From: Ralstonia soli
GTDB taxonomy: Bacteria > Pseudomonadota > Gammaproteobacteria > Burkholderiales > Burkholderiaceae
Direction: 5' to 3'
Assembly (NCBI RefSeq): GCF_023955655.1
Contig: NZ_JAMXHT010000002.1
Span: 1-64,000, forward strand
Length of the DNA: 64,000 nt
Shown here: piece after piece, positions 8,640 to 16,717 of the stretch
Position numbering within the stretch: position 1 is the stretch's first letter
How the letters are laid out: every line of letters begins with the position of its first letter
Made by a program: the position numbers and the translations under genes
The notes under the pieces: generated by a model
What the model was told of the DNA's origin: nothing
Database searches by the model: none
Seen by the model: the letters and a program-made list of their open reading frames with translations, nothing else

Positions 8640-8968
8640 GATCGTTTCTGTGAGGGGTATGGAGCCATGTGTGTCCGGTACTGCATTGAGCACGGCCGTC
8701 TTGGTGCGCTGCTCGCTATGGGCAGAACATCATAGCGGCTTCCCCCAGCCGCTTCCATGGCCTCCAGTGGCGTTTGAGTGGCTTGCGCGCGCAATCTGTA
8801 TGCCCATGCATTCAATCTAATTGAAACGGACGATATTTTCGCCGTCGCGATATCGAAATCCGGCAGCAACCCGGCAGTCCGCTCACGCTTAGTCCGTATG
8901 CAGGATGTAGCCGCTTGTCCGCCAGCCAAACAATGTGCTCATCCAAGCAGGCATAACGGAGGAGCAAC
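8640..8968. other. Divergent intergenic region between LuxR 1 and KshA1
   Basis: This stretch of about 330 bp holds no gene. Its notable contents are dyad site B at 8818-8834 and the GGAGGAG ribosome-binding site just before 8969. The part nearest the LuxR gene shows no dyad that I can recognise. Confidence 0.5.
8818..8834 (+). promoter_or_regulatory. Regulatory dyad (site B) upstream of the KshA1 operon
   Basis: TAATT-gaaacg-GACGAT has a perfect right arm of the TAGTC-N6-GACGATG motif and a degenerate left arm (3 of 5). It lies 135 bp before KshA1, the longest distance of the set, and the -10-like hexamer at the standard spacing is poor. It is the weakest site. Confidence 0.4.
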
Positions 8969-10057
8969 ATGGCATCGCGGCCTCAAGTCGACACACATCG
9001 CACGGAAGATCGGTACGCACGCGGCTGGCACTGTCTCGGACTGGCATCCGGGTATAAGGACGGCAAGCCCCACAGTCTCAATATTTTCGGAACACGTCTG
9101 GTTGCCTTTGCGGGCGAGGACGGGCAGATCCACGTGCTCGACGCCTGGTGTCCGCACATGGGTGCAGATCTGGCGCTCGGAGAGGTGAAGGGCAATTCCA
9201 TCGTCTGCCGGTTTCACGCCTGGAGCTGGGGCGCGGACGGCGTCTGCAACGATATTCCTTGCGCCAAACGCATTCCGCCCAAGGCACGGACCCGGTCTTG
9301 GCAGACCTGCGAGCAGAACCACCTTCTGTTTATCTGGAACGACCCCGAAGGCTTGCCGCCGCCGCCCGCGGTGGCCATTCCGCGCATCAACGCCTGCTTC
9401 GCCGGCGAATGGACGGAGTGGGCGGTCCGCAAGATGGTGATCCACAACAACTGCCGCGAGCTTGTCGACAACCTTGCCGACGTGGCGCATTTCGGCCCCG
9501 TTCATGGTTCGCCGGCCAGCTATTTCTGCAACACCTTCGTCGGCCACGTCGGCTACCAGATGTTCCGCGGTATCCAGAGCGAACTGCTCGGGGATGGCCT
9601 GATCGCCGACAGTGCGTATTTCGGCCCGGCCTACCACATCACGCGGATGACGGCGGAGGTTGACGGCCAGCCGGTGCACACCATCCTGCTCAATTGCCAC
9701 GTGCCGATCGACCAGAACAGCTTCGAGCTGCGCTACGGCGTCATGGTCAAGAAGGTCGCCGGGCTGTCCGATGCGCAGAACGAACAGATCGCCCAGGCCT
9801 ACGTGGAACAGGCGCACAAATCCTTCTTCCAGGACGTCGAGATCTGGCACAACAAGGTCCGCATCGACCACCCCGTGCTCTCCGAAGTGGACGGCCCGAT
9901 CTATCAACTACGCGAGTGGTATCGGCAGTTCTATACGGATGCGGCAGACCTGCCGGCCGATCTGCACAAAGCGAAGGTGTTCGAACGCCGCGAGGGCGTC
10001 TGGCACACGCTCTCCGAGGTGCCCGCGGACGCGGTCAGCCAGTTGTCGTCCATCTGA
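8969..10057 (+). CDS. kshA: Rieske oxygenase, KshA-like (3-ketosteroid 9alpha-hydroxylase oxygenase), copy 1
   Basis: This is a 362-residue Rieske non-heme iron oxygenase. The Rieske cluster ligands are Cys61-x-His63 and Cys80-x2-His83. The mononuclear iron site follows in NLADVAHFGPVH (His174 and His179, with a distal Asp in FFQDVEIW). It is strikingly similar in layout to the second copy at 52212, and both match KshA, which 9alpha-hydroxylates 3-ketosteroids so that ring B opens after delta1-dehydrogenation. GGAGGAG precedes the ATG. It heads a seven-gene operon of reductive and ligase genes. Partner electrons would come from the KshB-like reductase at 30116. The precise steroid substrate, and why two copies exist, are unknown. 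Confidence 0.8.
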   Translation: MASRPQVDTHRTEDRYARGWHCLGLASGYKDGKPHSLNIFGTRLVAFAGEDGQIHVLDAWCPHMGADLALGEVKGNSIVCRFHAWSWGADGVCNDIPCAKRIPPKARTRSWQTCEQNHLLFIWNDPEGLPPPPAVAIPRINACFAGEWTEWAVRKMVIHNNCRELVDNLADVAHFGPVHGSPASYFCNTFVGHVGYQMFRGIQSELLGDGLIADSAYFGPAYHITRMTAEVDGQPVHTILLNCHVPIDQNSFELRYGVMVKKVAGLSDAQNEQIAQAYVEQAHKSFFQDVEIWHNKVRIDHPVLSEVDGPIYQLREWYRQFYTDAADLPADLHKAKVFERREGVWHTLSEVPADAVSQLSSI

Positions 10058-10070
10058 TGGCGAGGCAGGC

Positions 10071-10898
10071 ATGAGACTCGCAAACAAGGTGGCGGTGGTG
10101 ACCGGCGCCGGGTCGGGCATGGGGCGCGCCATGGCCGAACTCTTCGCGGCGCAGGGCGCGACGGTCGTGGTGGCGGATGTGAACGAGGCGGCTGCCCAAG
10201 AAACCCTGAGCCGGCTCGGCCCGGATCATGCCGGGCTGGCGCGCGCCTGCGATATCTCCCGCAGCGATGCCGTGACGCAGCTGTTTGATGCCATCGAGAG
10301 CCGGTATGGTCGCCTGGATGTTCTGGTCAACAACGCGGGCGTTGGCCAGGTACCGGGAGACGGTTTCGACAAATGCCAGGAGCGGGTGGCCGCGCGCGCG
10401 TCGCAGCTGGCCGCAGGGGAAACCCCGACGGTGTTCAGCGACATGGTCGTCGATCTCACCGATGCGGGGTGGCAGCGTGTGGTCGACATCAACCTGAACG
10501 GCACATTCTTCTGCTCGCGCGCAGCCGTGCGTCTGATGATCAAGGCCGGCGTGCGCGGGTCGATCGTCAATATCGCCAGCGTCTCGGCACTGACCGGCGA
10601 AGGGCCGCTGAGCTACTGCGCTTCCAAGGCGGCCATGCTTGGTTTGACGAAATGCCTGGCGCGCGATCTTGGGCCGCGTGGGATTCGCGTCAACGCCATC
10701 TGCCCGGGCCCGACACGGACGCCAATGATGGCGTCGATACCCGATGAATGGGCTCGCAGCCTCGAGCGTGCGATTCCCCTGGGCCACATGGCGTTGCCGG
10801 AGGAGATCGCCAAGGCGGCGCTGTTCCTGGCAACCGACGAAGCCAGCCAGTTCACGGGCCAGACGCTGTCCGTAAGCGGCGGCATGACCATGATCTAG
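10071..10898 (+). CDS. Short-chain dehydrogenase/reductase with an insertion after the NNAG motif
   Basis: This is a 275-residue classical SDR with TGAGSGMG (residues 11-18), Asp36 after the second strand (NAD preference), NNAG at 87-90 and YCASK as the catalytic Tyr-x3-Lys. Between NNAG and the helix DLTDAGWQRVVDINL there are about 30 extra residues (GQVPGDGFDKCQERVAARAS and onward), an insertion usual SDRs lack that could form a lid over a bulky substrate. The ATG is 13 bp after the KshA1 stop; the same frame is open upstream, but that is a shadow of KshA1. It is probably a hydroxysteroid or hydroxyacyl dehydrogenase; substrate not determined. Confidence 0.8.
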   Translation: MRLANKVAVVTGAGSGMGRAMAELFAAQGATVVVADVNEAAAQETLSRLGPDHAGLARACDISRSDAVTQLFDAIESRYGRLDVLVNNAGVGQVPGDGFDKCQERVAARASQLAAGETPTVFSDMVVDLTDAGWQRVVDINLNGTFFCSRAAVRLMIKAGVRGSIVNIASVSALTGEGPLSYCASKAAMLGLTKCLARDLGPRGIRVNAICPGPTRTPMMASIPDEWARSLERAIPLGHMALPEEIAKAALFLATDEASQFTGQTLSVSGGMTMI

Positions 10899-10908
10899 GA
10901 GAACGAAA

Positions 10909-11736
10909 TTGACGGGACGTTTGCAAGGAAAAATCGCTCTGGTGAGCGGTGCGGGCACGGGCATTGGCGCTGCAACGGCCAAGCGCTTTGCCGCCGAAGG
11001 GGCGAAGGTGATGATCTGCGGCCGGCGCCGCGAACCGCTGGAGGCCGTCGTCAACGAAATCACGGCAGCAGGTGGCGGTGCGGCGTGGGTCCAGGCCGAT
11101 GTCACCGATGAGCGGGCTGTGGAACAGGCCGTCCAGGCGACGGTCAAGCGTTTCGGCGGCCTCGACATCATCGTCAACAACGCAGTGAACTACACCTGGG
11201 GCCTCGTCGATCAGGTCGGCACGGACGATTGGCGCAAGTGCCTGCGCGGCAGTCTGGACGTCGCGTTCTTCGGCACCCGGGCCGCCATGCGCGTGATGAA
11301 GGCGCGCGGTGCGGGCGGCGCCATCATCAACCTCGGCTCAGTGGTGGGCCTGCTCGGCAGTCCGGGGTTGTCGGCTTATGGCGCGGCCAAAGCCGGCGTA
11401 TTGAATTTCAGCCGCGCGGTGGCGCTGGAAGGGGCGAGCGAGAACATTCGCGTCAATGTCGTGATTCCGGGCGTGGTCTGGAGCGAGGGTACGCGTGAAG
11501 CGCTCAACAGCGACGAAGTGGCGGACGGCACCGCCCGGTCCGTTCCCATGAAGCGCATCGGCAATCCGCAGGAAGTCGCCAACGCCATCCTGTTCCTCGC
11601 GTCTGACGAAGCCTCCTACATCACCGGCCAAAGCCTGGTGGTGGATGGCGGCAAGACATGCCGGCTGGATGTCGGCGCAACCGACTATGTCAGTGAGAGC
11701 TCGACGGAGCGACGTGGTGCAGCAGCTTCGAACTGA
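10909..11736 (+). CDS. Short-chain dehydrogenase/reductase
   Basis: This 275-residue SDR starts at a TTG. AGGAG at 10897-10901 sits 7 bp before TTG 10909, the reading frame matches the conserved N-terminus (GRLQGKIALVSGAGTGIG), and no ATG is available nearby. The catalytic motif is YGAAK, with Ser in NLGSVVG. The NNAG motif is changed to NNAV. An arginine after the second strand (CGRRRE) suggests NADP(H). The C-terminal tail after the DGG strand is extended by about 30 residues (CRLDVGATDYV and onward). It is part of the KshA1 operon; the substrate is unknown. Confidence 0.8.
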   Translation: MTGRLQGKIALVSGAGTGIGAATAKRFAAEGAKVMICGRRREPLEAVVNEITAAGGGAAWVQADVTDERAVEQAVQATVKRFGGLDIIVNNAVNYTWGLVDQVGTDDWRKCLRGSLDVAFFGTRAAMRVMKARGAGGAIINLGSVVGLLGSPGLSAYGAAKAGVLNFSRAVALEGASENIRVNVVIPGVVWSEGTREALNSDEVADGTARSVPMKRIGNPQEVANAILFLASDEASYITGQSLVVDGGKTCRLDVGATDYVSESSTERRGAAASN

Positions 11737-11787
11737 GCCGCGCCATACGTCACGCAGCACGCACGTACAAAGATAGGCCCCACATCA

Positions 11788-12414
11788 ATGCACGACGAAA
11801 CCTTGCTACAACGCATCGACCGCCTCGAATCGATGGAAGCGATCCGCATGTTGCCCGCCAAGTACGCGCTGGCCCTGGACATGCGAGACCTTGACGCCTG
11901 GACCGGACTCTTCCCCGAAGACGTCGTGGTCGGCAAGAACCAGAGCGGGCGCGCGCACCTGAAACGCTGGATCGACGAGACCTTGCGCAACCAGTTCACG
12001 GTGACGTCGCATCACATCGGCGGACACATCATCGAGTTCAAGGACGCCGACCACGCCAGCGGTGTCGTCTACTCGAAGAACGAGCACGAGACCGGCCCCG
12101 AATGGGTCATCATGCAGATGCTCTATTGGGACGACTACGAGCGCATTGACGGCCGCTGGTATTTCCGGCGGCGGTTGCCCTGCTACCTCTATGCCACCGA
12201 CCTCAACAAGCCGCCGATCGGCGACAAGAAGATGCGCTGGCCCGGGCGCGAGAGTTACGACGGCTCATGGCACGAGCTGTGGCCGTCGTGGAAGGATTTC
12301 TGGAACAACAAGCCGGAGGACGGCTTGCCCGACGTCGCGCATCCGGCGCCGCTGGATGCGTTTCTCGAAACCATGCGGCGCGGCTCGTCTGTTCCGAAGA
12401 TCCGCACACGCTGA
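11788..12414 (+). CDS. SnoaL-like / NTF2-fold protein (possible isomerase or dehydratase)
   Basis: This 208-residue protein begins LLQRIDRLESMEAIRMLPAKYALALDMRDLDAWTGLFPEDVVV, the typical start of SnoaL-like, NTF2-fold enzymes (ketosteroid isomerase, scytalone dehydratase, BaiE 7alpha-dehydratase). A His pair (TSHHIGGHIIEF) and an aromatic-rich WVIMQMLYWDDYERIDGRWYF strand follow. It is longer than a ketosteroid isomerase (about 125-130 residues), with a C-terminal extension (SWHELWPSWKDFWNNKPEDG). In a steroid operon, a hydroxysteroid dehydratase or double-bond isomerase role is attractive, but this is inference; no specific catalytic Asp/His pair can be confirmed by eye. Confidence 0.65.
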   Translation: MHDETLLQRIDRLESMEAIRMLPAKYALALDMRDLDAWTGLFPEDVVVGKNQSGRAHLKRWIDETLRNQFTVTSHHIGGHIIEFKDADHASGVVYSKNEHETGPEWVIMQMLYWDDYERIDGRWYFRRRLPCYLYATDLNKPPIGDKKMRWPGRESYDGSWHELWPSWKDFWNNKPEDGLPDVAHPAPLDAFLETMRRGSSVPKIRTR

Positions 12415-12430
12415 ATGCACGAGAGACGAC

Positions 12431-13546
12431 ATGACGGCGAACCTGTTTGAACCTGTTCAGCTGGGTGATCTGGCACTTGCCAACCGCATCGTCATGGCAC
12501 CGATGACGCGCAGCCGTGCCGATGCCGATGACGCGCCCACTGCCTTGCACGTGGCGTACTACGCCCAGCGCGCCAGTGCTGGGCTGATCGTTGCCGAGGG
12601 CACCTACCCAAGCAAGCACGGCAAGGGATACTGCCGGACGCCCGGCATCGCCACGGCCTTGCAAATCAACGCATGGCGACAGGTCACCGATGCGGTGCAC
12701 CGGCAGGGCGGCAAGATCGTGCTGCAGCTCATGCACGTTGGGCGCGTCGCCTCGCGCTACAACAAGGCACCGGACGCGCAAACCGTTGCGCCATCGGCCA
12801 TCCGTGCGCGCGGCACGCTGTATTCGGATGCGCAAGGTATGGTCGAGATGGACATGCCTCGCGCACTGGGCAGCGAAGAGATCGCGGTTGTAATCGACGA
12901 ATACCGCCAGGCCGCGGTGAACGCGATGGCAGCGGGGTTCGACGGCGTTGAACTGCACTGCAGCAGCGGCTATTTGCCGATGCAGTTCCTGCTGGCGTGT
13001 TCGAATCAGCGCACCGATGGCTATGGGCAGTCGTTGATGGGGCGCATCCGCTTTACCGTCGAGACGCTCGAAGCGATGGCCGCGGCAATCGGTGCCGCGC
13101 GGGTCGGGCTGCGTATCTGCCCCGGCAATCCTTACAACGATATGCGCGATGACGACCCCGCAGCCACGTACGGAGCGCTGCTCGATGCGGTATCGCCGCT
13201 GGGGCTGGCCTATCTGCATGTCAGCCGCTCACCCGATCCTGCCTTGGACGCCATGGCACTGGTCCGTCGCCATTTTTGCGGGCCGCTGATCGTCAATGAC
13301 GGTTTTGACGGCCCGACCGCCGCGCAGGCCGTGGCTAGCGGAGCCGGCCATGCCGTGTCGTTTGCCCGCCATTTCATCGCCAATCCGGACTTGGTCTCGC
13401 GCTTGAGAGAAGGCGCGCCCCTGGCCGCATTCGACCGGTCGCTGCTCTATACGCCTGGCGCACACGGCTATTCAGACTACCCCTCGCTGCAGCCGTCGGA
13501 GCTCCAACTGCAGGCGGTCGCGGCGACCGGGAGTGCCTCCGCATGA
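12431..13546 (+). CDS. Old Yellow Enzyme-family FMN ene-reductase with altered active site
   Basis: This is a 371-residue TIM-barrel flavoprotein of the OYE family (starts [43 protein letters not shown]). In typical members the hydride-acceptor site is His-x2-Asn or His-x2-His. Here it reads H176-C-S-S179, so the second residue is Ser. The motif around it ([19 protein letters not shown]) also differs from the usual HGYLL-QFLSP. ATG 12431 follows a weak SD (GAGAGACGAC). Its stop overlaps the next start (ATGA). In this operon it could reduce or isomerise a ring double bond of a 3-keto-enone steroid; that is inference. Confidence 0.75.
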   Translation: MTANLFEPVQLGDLALANRIVMAPMTRSRADADDAPTALHVAYYAQRASAGLIVAEGTYPSKHGKGYCRTPGIATALQINAWRQVTDAVHRQGGKIVLQLMHVGRVASRYNKAPDAQTVAPSAIRARGTLYSDAQGMVEMDMPRALGSEEIAVVIDEYRQAAVNAMAAGFDGVELHCSSGYLPMQFLLACSNQRTDGYGQSLMGRIRFTVETLEAMAAAIGAARVGLRICPGNPYNDMRDDDPAATYGALLDAVSPLGLAYLHVSRSPDPALDAMALVRRHFCGPLIVNDGFDGPTAAQAVASGAGHAVSFARHFIANPDLVSRLREGAPLAAFDRSLLYTPGAHGYSDYPSLQPSELQLQAVAATGSASA

Positions 13547-15126
13547 GCAACGCACTAACAGGCGTGTCCACCATCCCCGACATGCTGGCCCGCTCTGCGC
13601 AGCGTTATGCGCAGGTGACGGCGATCGAGGAAGCGGGCAACAAACTCAGCTACGCAGACCTGTATCGCGCGTCGCAGACCGCAGCACGCGCGCTCATGGC
13701 GCTGGGGGTGCAGCGCGGAGACCGGGTCGCGATCTGGGCCCCCAATATTCACGAGTGGATCGTCGCGGCGCTGGGCATCCATTGCGCGGGCGCTGTGCTG
13801 GTGCCGATCAACACGCGGCTCAAGGGAGGCGAGGCGGCAGACATCCTGCGGCGCAGCGGGGCACGGGTGCTTTTCTGCGTTGGCGACTTTCTGGATATCC
13901 GGTATCCGCACATGCTCGACGGGCATGCGATTCCGCAGTTGGAACACCGGGTCATCTTGCGCGGGGCACGCGCGGGCGAAACGCGTTGGGAAGATTTCCT
14001 GGCGCAGGCAGATGGCACGTCTGAAGCGCAATGGAGGGCGCGTGCCGGCGCGATTACCGGCGACATGCCCTCCGACGTGCTGTTCACGTCGGGCACCACC
14101 GGTCAGCCGAAAGGGGGCATCACCGCGCACGCGCAGAACCTGCGTGCGTTTGCGCAATGGTCGGACATCGTCGGGCTGCGCGAGGGCGATCGGTATCTGA
14201 TCGTCAACCCCTTCTTCCATGCGTTTGGCTACAAGGCCGGCTGGCTTGCCGCACTGATGCGCGGCGCAACCATCCTGCCGCATCTCGTGTTTGACGCCGA
14301 AGCCGTACTCCGCCGCATCGAGGTGGACCGGGTCAGCTTCTTGCCCGGATCGCCGACCCTGTACCTGAGTCTGCTCGCGCATCCACTGGTGGGCCGCTTC
14401 GATCTGTCTTCGCTGCGCGTGGCGGTGACGGGGGCGGCGAGCGTGGCGCCCGAACTGATCCGCCGCATGCAGCAGCAACTGGGCTTCCAGACAGTGCTCA
14501 CCGCCTACGGGCTCACCGAATGCTGCGGGCTGGCGACGGTCTGTCACCCGGGTGACGACGTGGAAACCATCGCCACCACCTGCGGGCGCGCACTGCCCGG
14601 CACGGAACTGCGATGTATCGACGAGGCTGGCAACGACGTTGCCGCCGGCGCGGTGGGTGAAGTGCTGATCCGCGGCTACAACGTCATGCAGGGATACCTG
14701 GATGACGAGGGCGCAACACGCGACGCCATCGACAGCGAGGGCTGGCTGCACACCGGAGACGTCGGCTCCATTGATGAACGCGGCAACCTGCGCATCACCG
14801 GCCGGCTCAAGGACATGTACATCGTCGGCGGATTCAACTGCTATCCGGCGGAGGTGGAAAACCTCATCACGGAGCATCCTGCCATTGCCCAGGTGGCGGT
14901 GGTCGGCATGCCCGACGAACGGCAAGGTGAAGTCGGCCGGGCGTATGTCGTACTGCGCGAGGGTATGCGCCTGGGTGCGGGCGAATTGATTGACTGGTGC
15001 CGCGAGCGCATGGCCAACTACAAGGTGCCGCGCGTCGTCGATGTGGTGGACGCGCTGCCGCTCAATGCCTCGGGCAAGGTGATGAAGAACATGCTGCGGG
15101 ATCTTTCCGGGAAGGTGCAACCATGA
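13543..15126 (+). CDS. AMP-forming acyl-CoA synthetase, FadD3-like, copy 1
   Basis: This 527-residue ANL-superfamily ligase has the ATP-binding loop at about 180-192 ([13 protein letters not shown]), [15 protein letters not shown] and the C-terminal catalytic Lys in NASGKVMK. It is very similar to the ligase at 31164 over its whole length. It adenylates a carboxylic acid and transfers it to CoA. The likely substrates are steroid side-chain or HIP-type acids, but the sequence cannot say which. It is coupled to the Old Yellow Enzyme gene by ATGA at 13543. A long antisense open frame opposite it is a GC-rich shadow. Confidence 0.85.
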   Translation: MSNALTGVSTIPDMLARSAQRYAQVTAIEEAGNKLSYADLYRASQTAARALMALGVQRGDRVAIWAPNIHEWIVAALGIHCAGAVLVPINTRLKGGEAADILRRSGARVLFCVGDFLDIRYPHMLDGHAIPQLEHRVILRGARAGETRWEDFLAQADGTSEAQWRARAGAITGDMPSDVLFTSGTTGQPKGGITAHAQNLRAFAQWSDIVGLREGDRYLIVNPFFHAFGYKAGWLAALMRGATILPHLVFDAEAVLRRIEVDRVSFLPGSPTLYLSLLAHPLVGRFDLSSLRVAVTGAASVAPELIRRMQQQLGFQTVLTAYGLTECCGLATVCHPGDDVETIATTCGRALPGTELRCIDEAGNDVAAGAVGEVLIRGYNVMQGYLDDEGATRDAIDSEGWLHTGDVGSIDERGNLRITGRLKDMYIVGGFNCYPAEVENLITEHPAIAQVAVVGMPDERQGEVGRAYVVLREGMRLGAGELIDWCRERMANYKVPRVVDVVDALPLNASGKVMKNMLRDLSGKVQP

Positions 15127-15199
15127 GCCGCCCTTGCGCCCGCATGCATGCCCAAGCCATCGGACGATGGCCAATGAAATCAAGACAAGGAGACCTCGT

Positions 15200-16003
15200 G
15201 TGACGACCCCTAACCCACGTTCGCAAGCGGATGATTTTTCCGTTGCGCTGCACACCCCCGCCAGCGCGGTGGTGGTCACTGGCGGTGCATCGGGTATTGG
15301 CGAGGCTTCGGCCGCCGCCCTGGCGGCGGTCGGCCGCCCCGTTGCCATCTGGGATATCCAGGAAGACAAGGCGCAGGCCGTTGCGGCGTCGCTGGCCGAG
15401 CGCTACGGCGTGCCTACCTTCGGGCTGGGCATCGACCTGCGCGAGGTGAGCGGCCTGGAGGCCGCGTTGGCAAGAACGCGTGCCGCCTTGCCCGCCCTTG
15501 GCGGCATGGTCCACGCCGCCGGTGTGGTCGATCAAAGCGGTGTCGACGGGCTGACGGAGGCCCGCTGGGACGCCGTGCTCAACGTCAACCTGCGCGCCAT
15601 GGCCATGCTCGTGCAGGCGATGCTGCCGGACTTGCGGGCCAACGCGGGCTCGGCGGTCGTGGGCATCGCGTCGATCAATGCAACGCTGGGCAATGGGTTG
15701 ATTCCTGCCTACACAGCTTCCAAGGGCGGGCTGCTGTCGCTCGTGCGCTCGCTGGCCGATGGTCTGGCCAACGATGGCATTCGTGTGAACTCGGTCTCGC
15801 CGGGGCAGATCCTCACGCCCATGGTGCAGCCTGTTGTGAGCAACTTGCCCAAGGGCACCTTCGAGCGGCGAATCATGCTCGGCCGCCTCGGCGACCCGGC
15901 CGAAGTCGGGCGGGTCGTCCGCTTCCTGCTCTCGGCCGAAGCCAGCTATATCAACGGCACCGAGATCGTCGTGGACGGCGGCAATATTCCGTCGCAGCGC
16001 TGA
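15200..16003 (+). CDS. Short-chain dehydrogenase/reductase
   Basis: This 267-residue SDR starts at GTG 15200, with AAGGAGA at 15187-15193 correctly spaced; upstream ATGs at 15134 and 15167 would add a non-conserved, proline/arginine-rich leader. Motifs: VVVTGGASGIG, Asp in IWDIQED for NAD, YTASK catalytic pair and VDGG near the end. The canonical NNAG is replaced by HAAG (GGMVHAAGVV). It is the last gene of the KshA1 operon, facing the convergent minus-strand operon across a hairpin at 16017-16051. Substrate unknown. Confidence 0.8.
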   Translation: MTTPNPRSQADDFSVALHTPASAVVVTGGASGIGEASAAALAAVGRPVAIWDIQEDKAQAVAASLAERYGVPTFGLGIDLREVSGLEAALARTRAALPALGGMVHAAGVVDQSGVDGLTEARWDAVLNVNLRAMAMLVQAMLPDLRANAGSAVVGIASINATLGNGLIPAYTASKGGLLSLVRSLADGLANDGIRVNSVSPGQILTPMVQPVVSNLPKGTFERRIMLGRLGDPAEVGRVVRFLLSAEASYINGTEIVVDGGNIPSQR

Positions 16004-16016
16004 GGCAGGCGTCCCA

Positions 16017-16051
16017 CCGGCGCGGCCAGCACATCCTGCCGGCCGCGCCGG
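16017..16051. terminator. Bidirectional hairpin between convergent operons
   Basis: An 11-bp perfect GC-rich stem (16017-16027 with 16041-16051) with a 13-base loop lies in the 52-bp gap between the plus-strand SDR and the minus-strand SnoaL-like gene. There is no strong T tract on either side. Confidence 0.5.
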
Positions 16052-16055
16052 ATCG

Positions 16056-16607
16056 TCATCCCGTCCCGTTCGCGGACGAGGCCGATGGCCGGAGCAATGC
16101 CTGCGCCTCTGCGCTGCCGTCGAGCAGCCGATTGACGCGGCGCGCGATGCGCCAGCCAGGCACGTTCGCTGACCCATCCGGTGGTACCGCGCTGGGCTCG
16201 CGCACGAGCTCCCAGCGATTGGCCGAGACACGCCACACCGTGAAACCCTCGGCCGTATGCCGATACACGCGCGAGTACGAAAGTACCAACGCGCGGTCGC
16301 CATCGAGTTCAACGAGCGGCAATCCCATGACGTGCGCGCTGCCATCCCGAATCAATTGCTGGTGCACGTCATGCATGAATAGCGCCGCAATGGCCGCACG
16401 GCCTTGCGCTACCAGGTCCGGCCCCAAATCATAGATGCCGTCTTCGGTCCACAGCGCGGCCGCTTCGTGACTGCGCGCGGCATCGACGGCGCTGTCGACC
16501 AGCGGGCCATAGCTGGCAATCAACCGATGAATGGCGAGCTGGTCGCCCAGCGCGCGTACCTGCGCTTCGAGCGCCAGCAGGCGGGAGGTCGGGTCTGTGG
16601 CGTCCAT
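16056..16607 (-). CDS. SnoaL-like / NTF2-fold protein, second family member
   Basis: This 183-residue protein begins with a helix LLALEAQVRALGDQLAIHRLIASYGPLVDSA, then AALWTEDGIYDLG and IAALFMHDVHQQLIRDGSAHVMGLP, the NTF2/SnoaL pattern with a candidate catalytic Asp and His. It is the last gene of a six-gene minus-strand operon behind the acyl-CoA dehydrogenase pair. The gap to that pair (110 bp) and the lack of a clear SD before ATG 16607 leave the start less certain. Size and position fit a dehydratase or isomerase acting on a steroid or its CoA ester, but no reaction is established. Confidence 0.6.
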   Translation of the reverse strand: MDATDPTSRLLALEAQVRALGDQLAIHRLIASYGPLVDSAVDAARSHEAAALWTEDGIYDLGPDLVAQGRAAIAALFMHDVHQQLIRDGSAHVMGLPLVELDGDRALVLSYSRVYRHTAEGFTVWRVSANRWELVREPSAVPPDGSANVPGWRIARRVNRLLDGSAEAQALLRPSASSANGTG

Positions 16608-16717
16608 GATCGCGTTTGTTGCGTGGTGCGCGCTGCGCGGCAGGCCACGGTGCGGCGCGCCGTCACTCGCGGGGAGTTCGGCAATTGCCGCACGTGGTTT
16701 GCGCAGCCGTCAGCGCG

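Noticed and set aside
11788-12414. Naming the SnoaL-like protein a delta5-3-ketosteroid isomerase
   Set aside because: It is about 80 residues too long and the KSI catalytic Asp/Tyr pattern is not recognisable by eye.
13555-15369. 604-residue open frame on the minus strand opposite the acyl-CoA synthetase
   Set aside because: The plus frame has all ANL motifs and an ATGA overlap; the minus frame has no ribosome-binding site and an Arg/His-rich, low-information composition typical of GC-rich antisense shadow.
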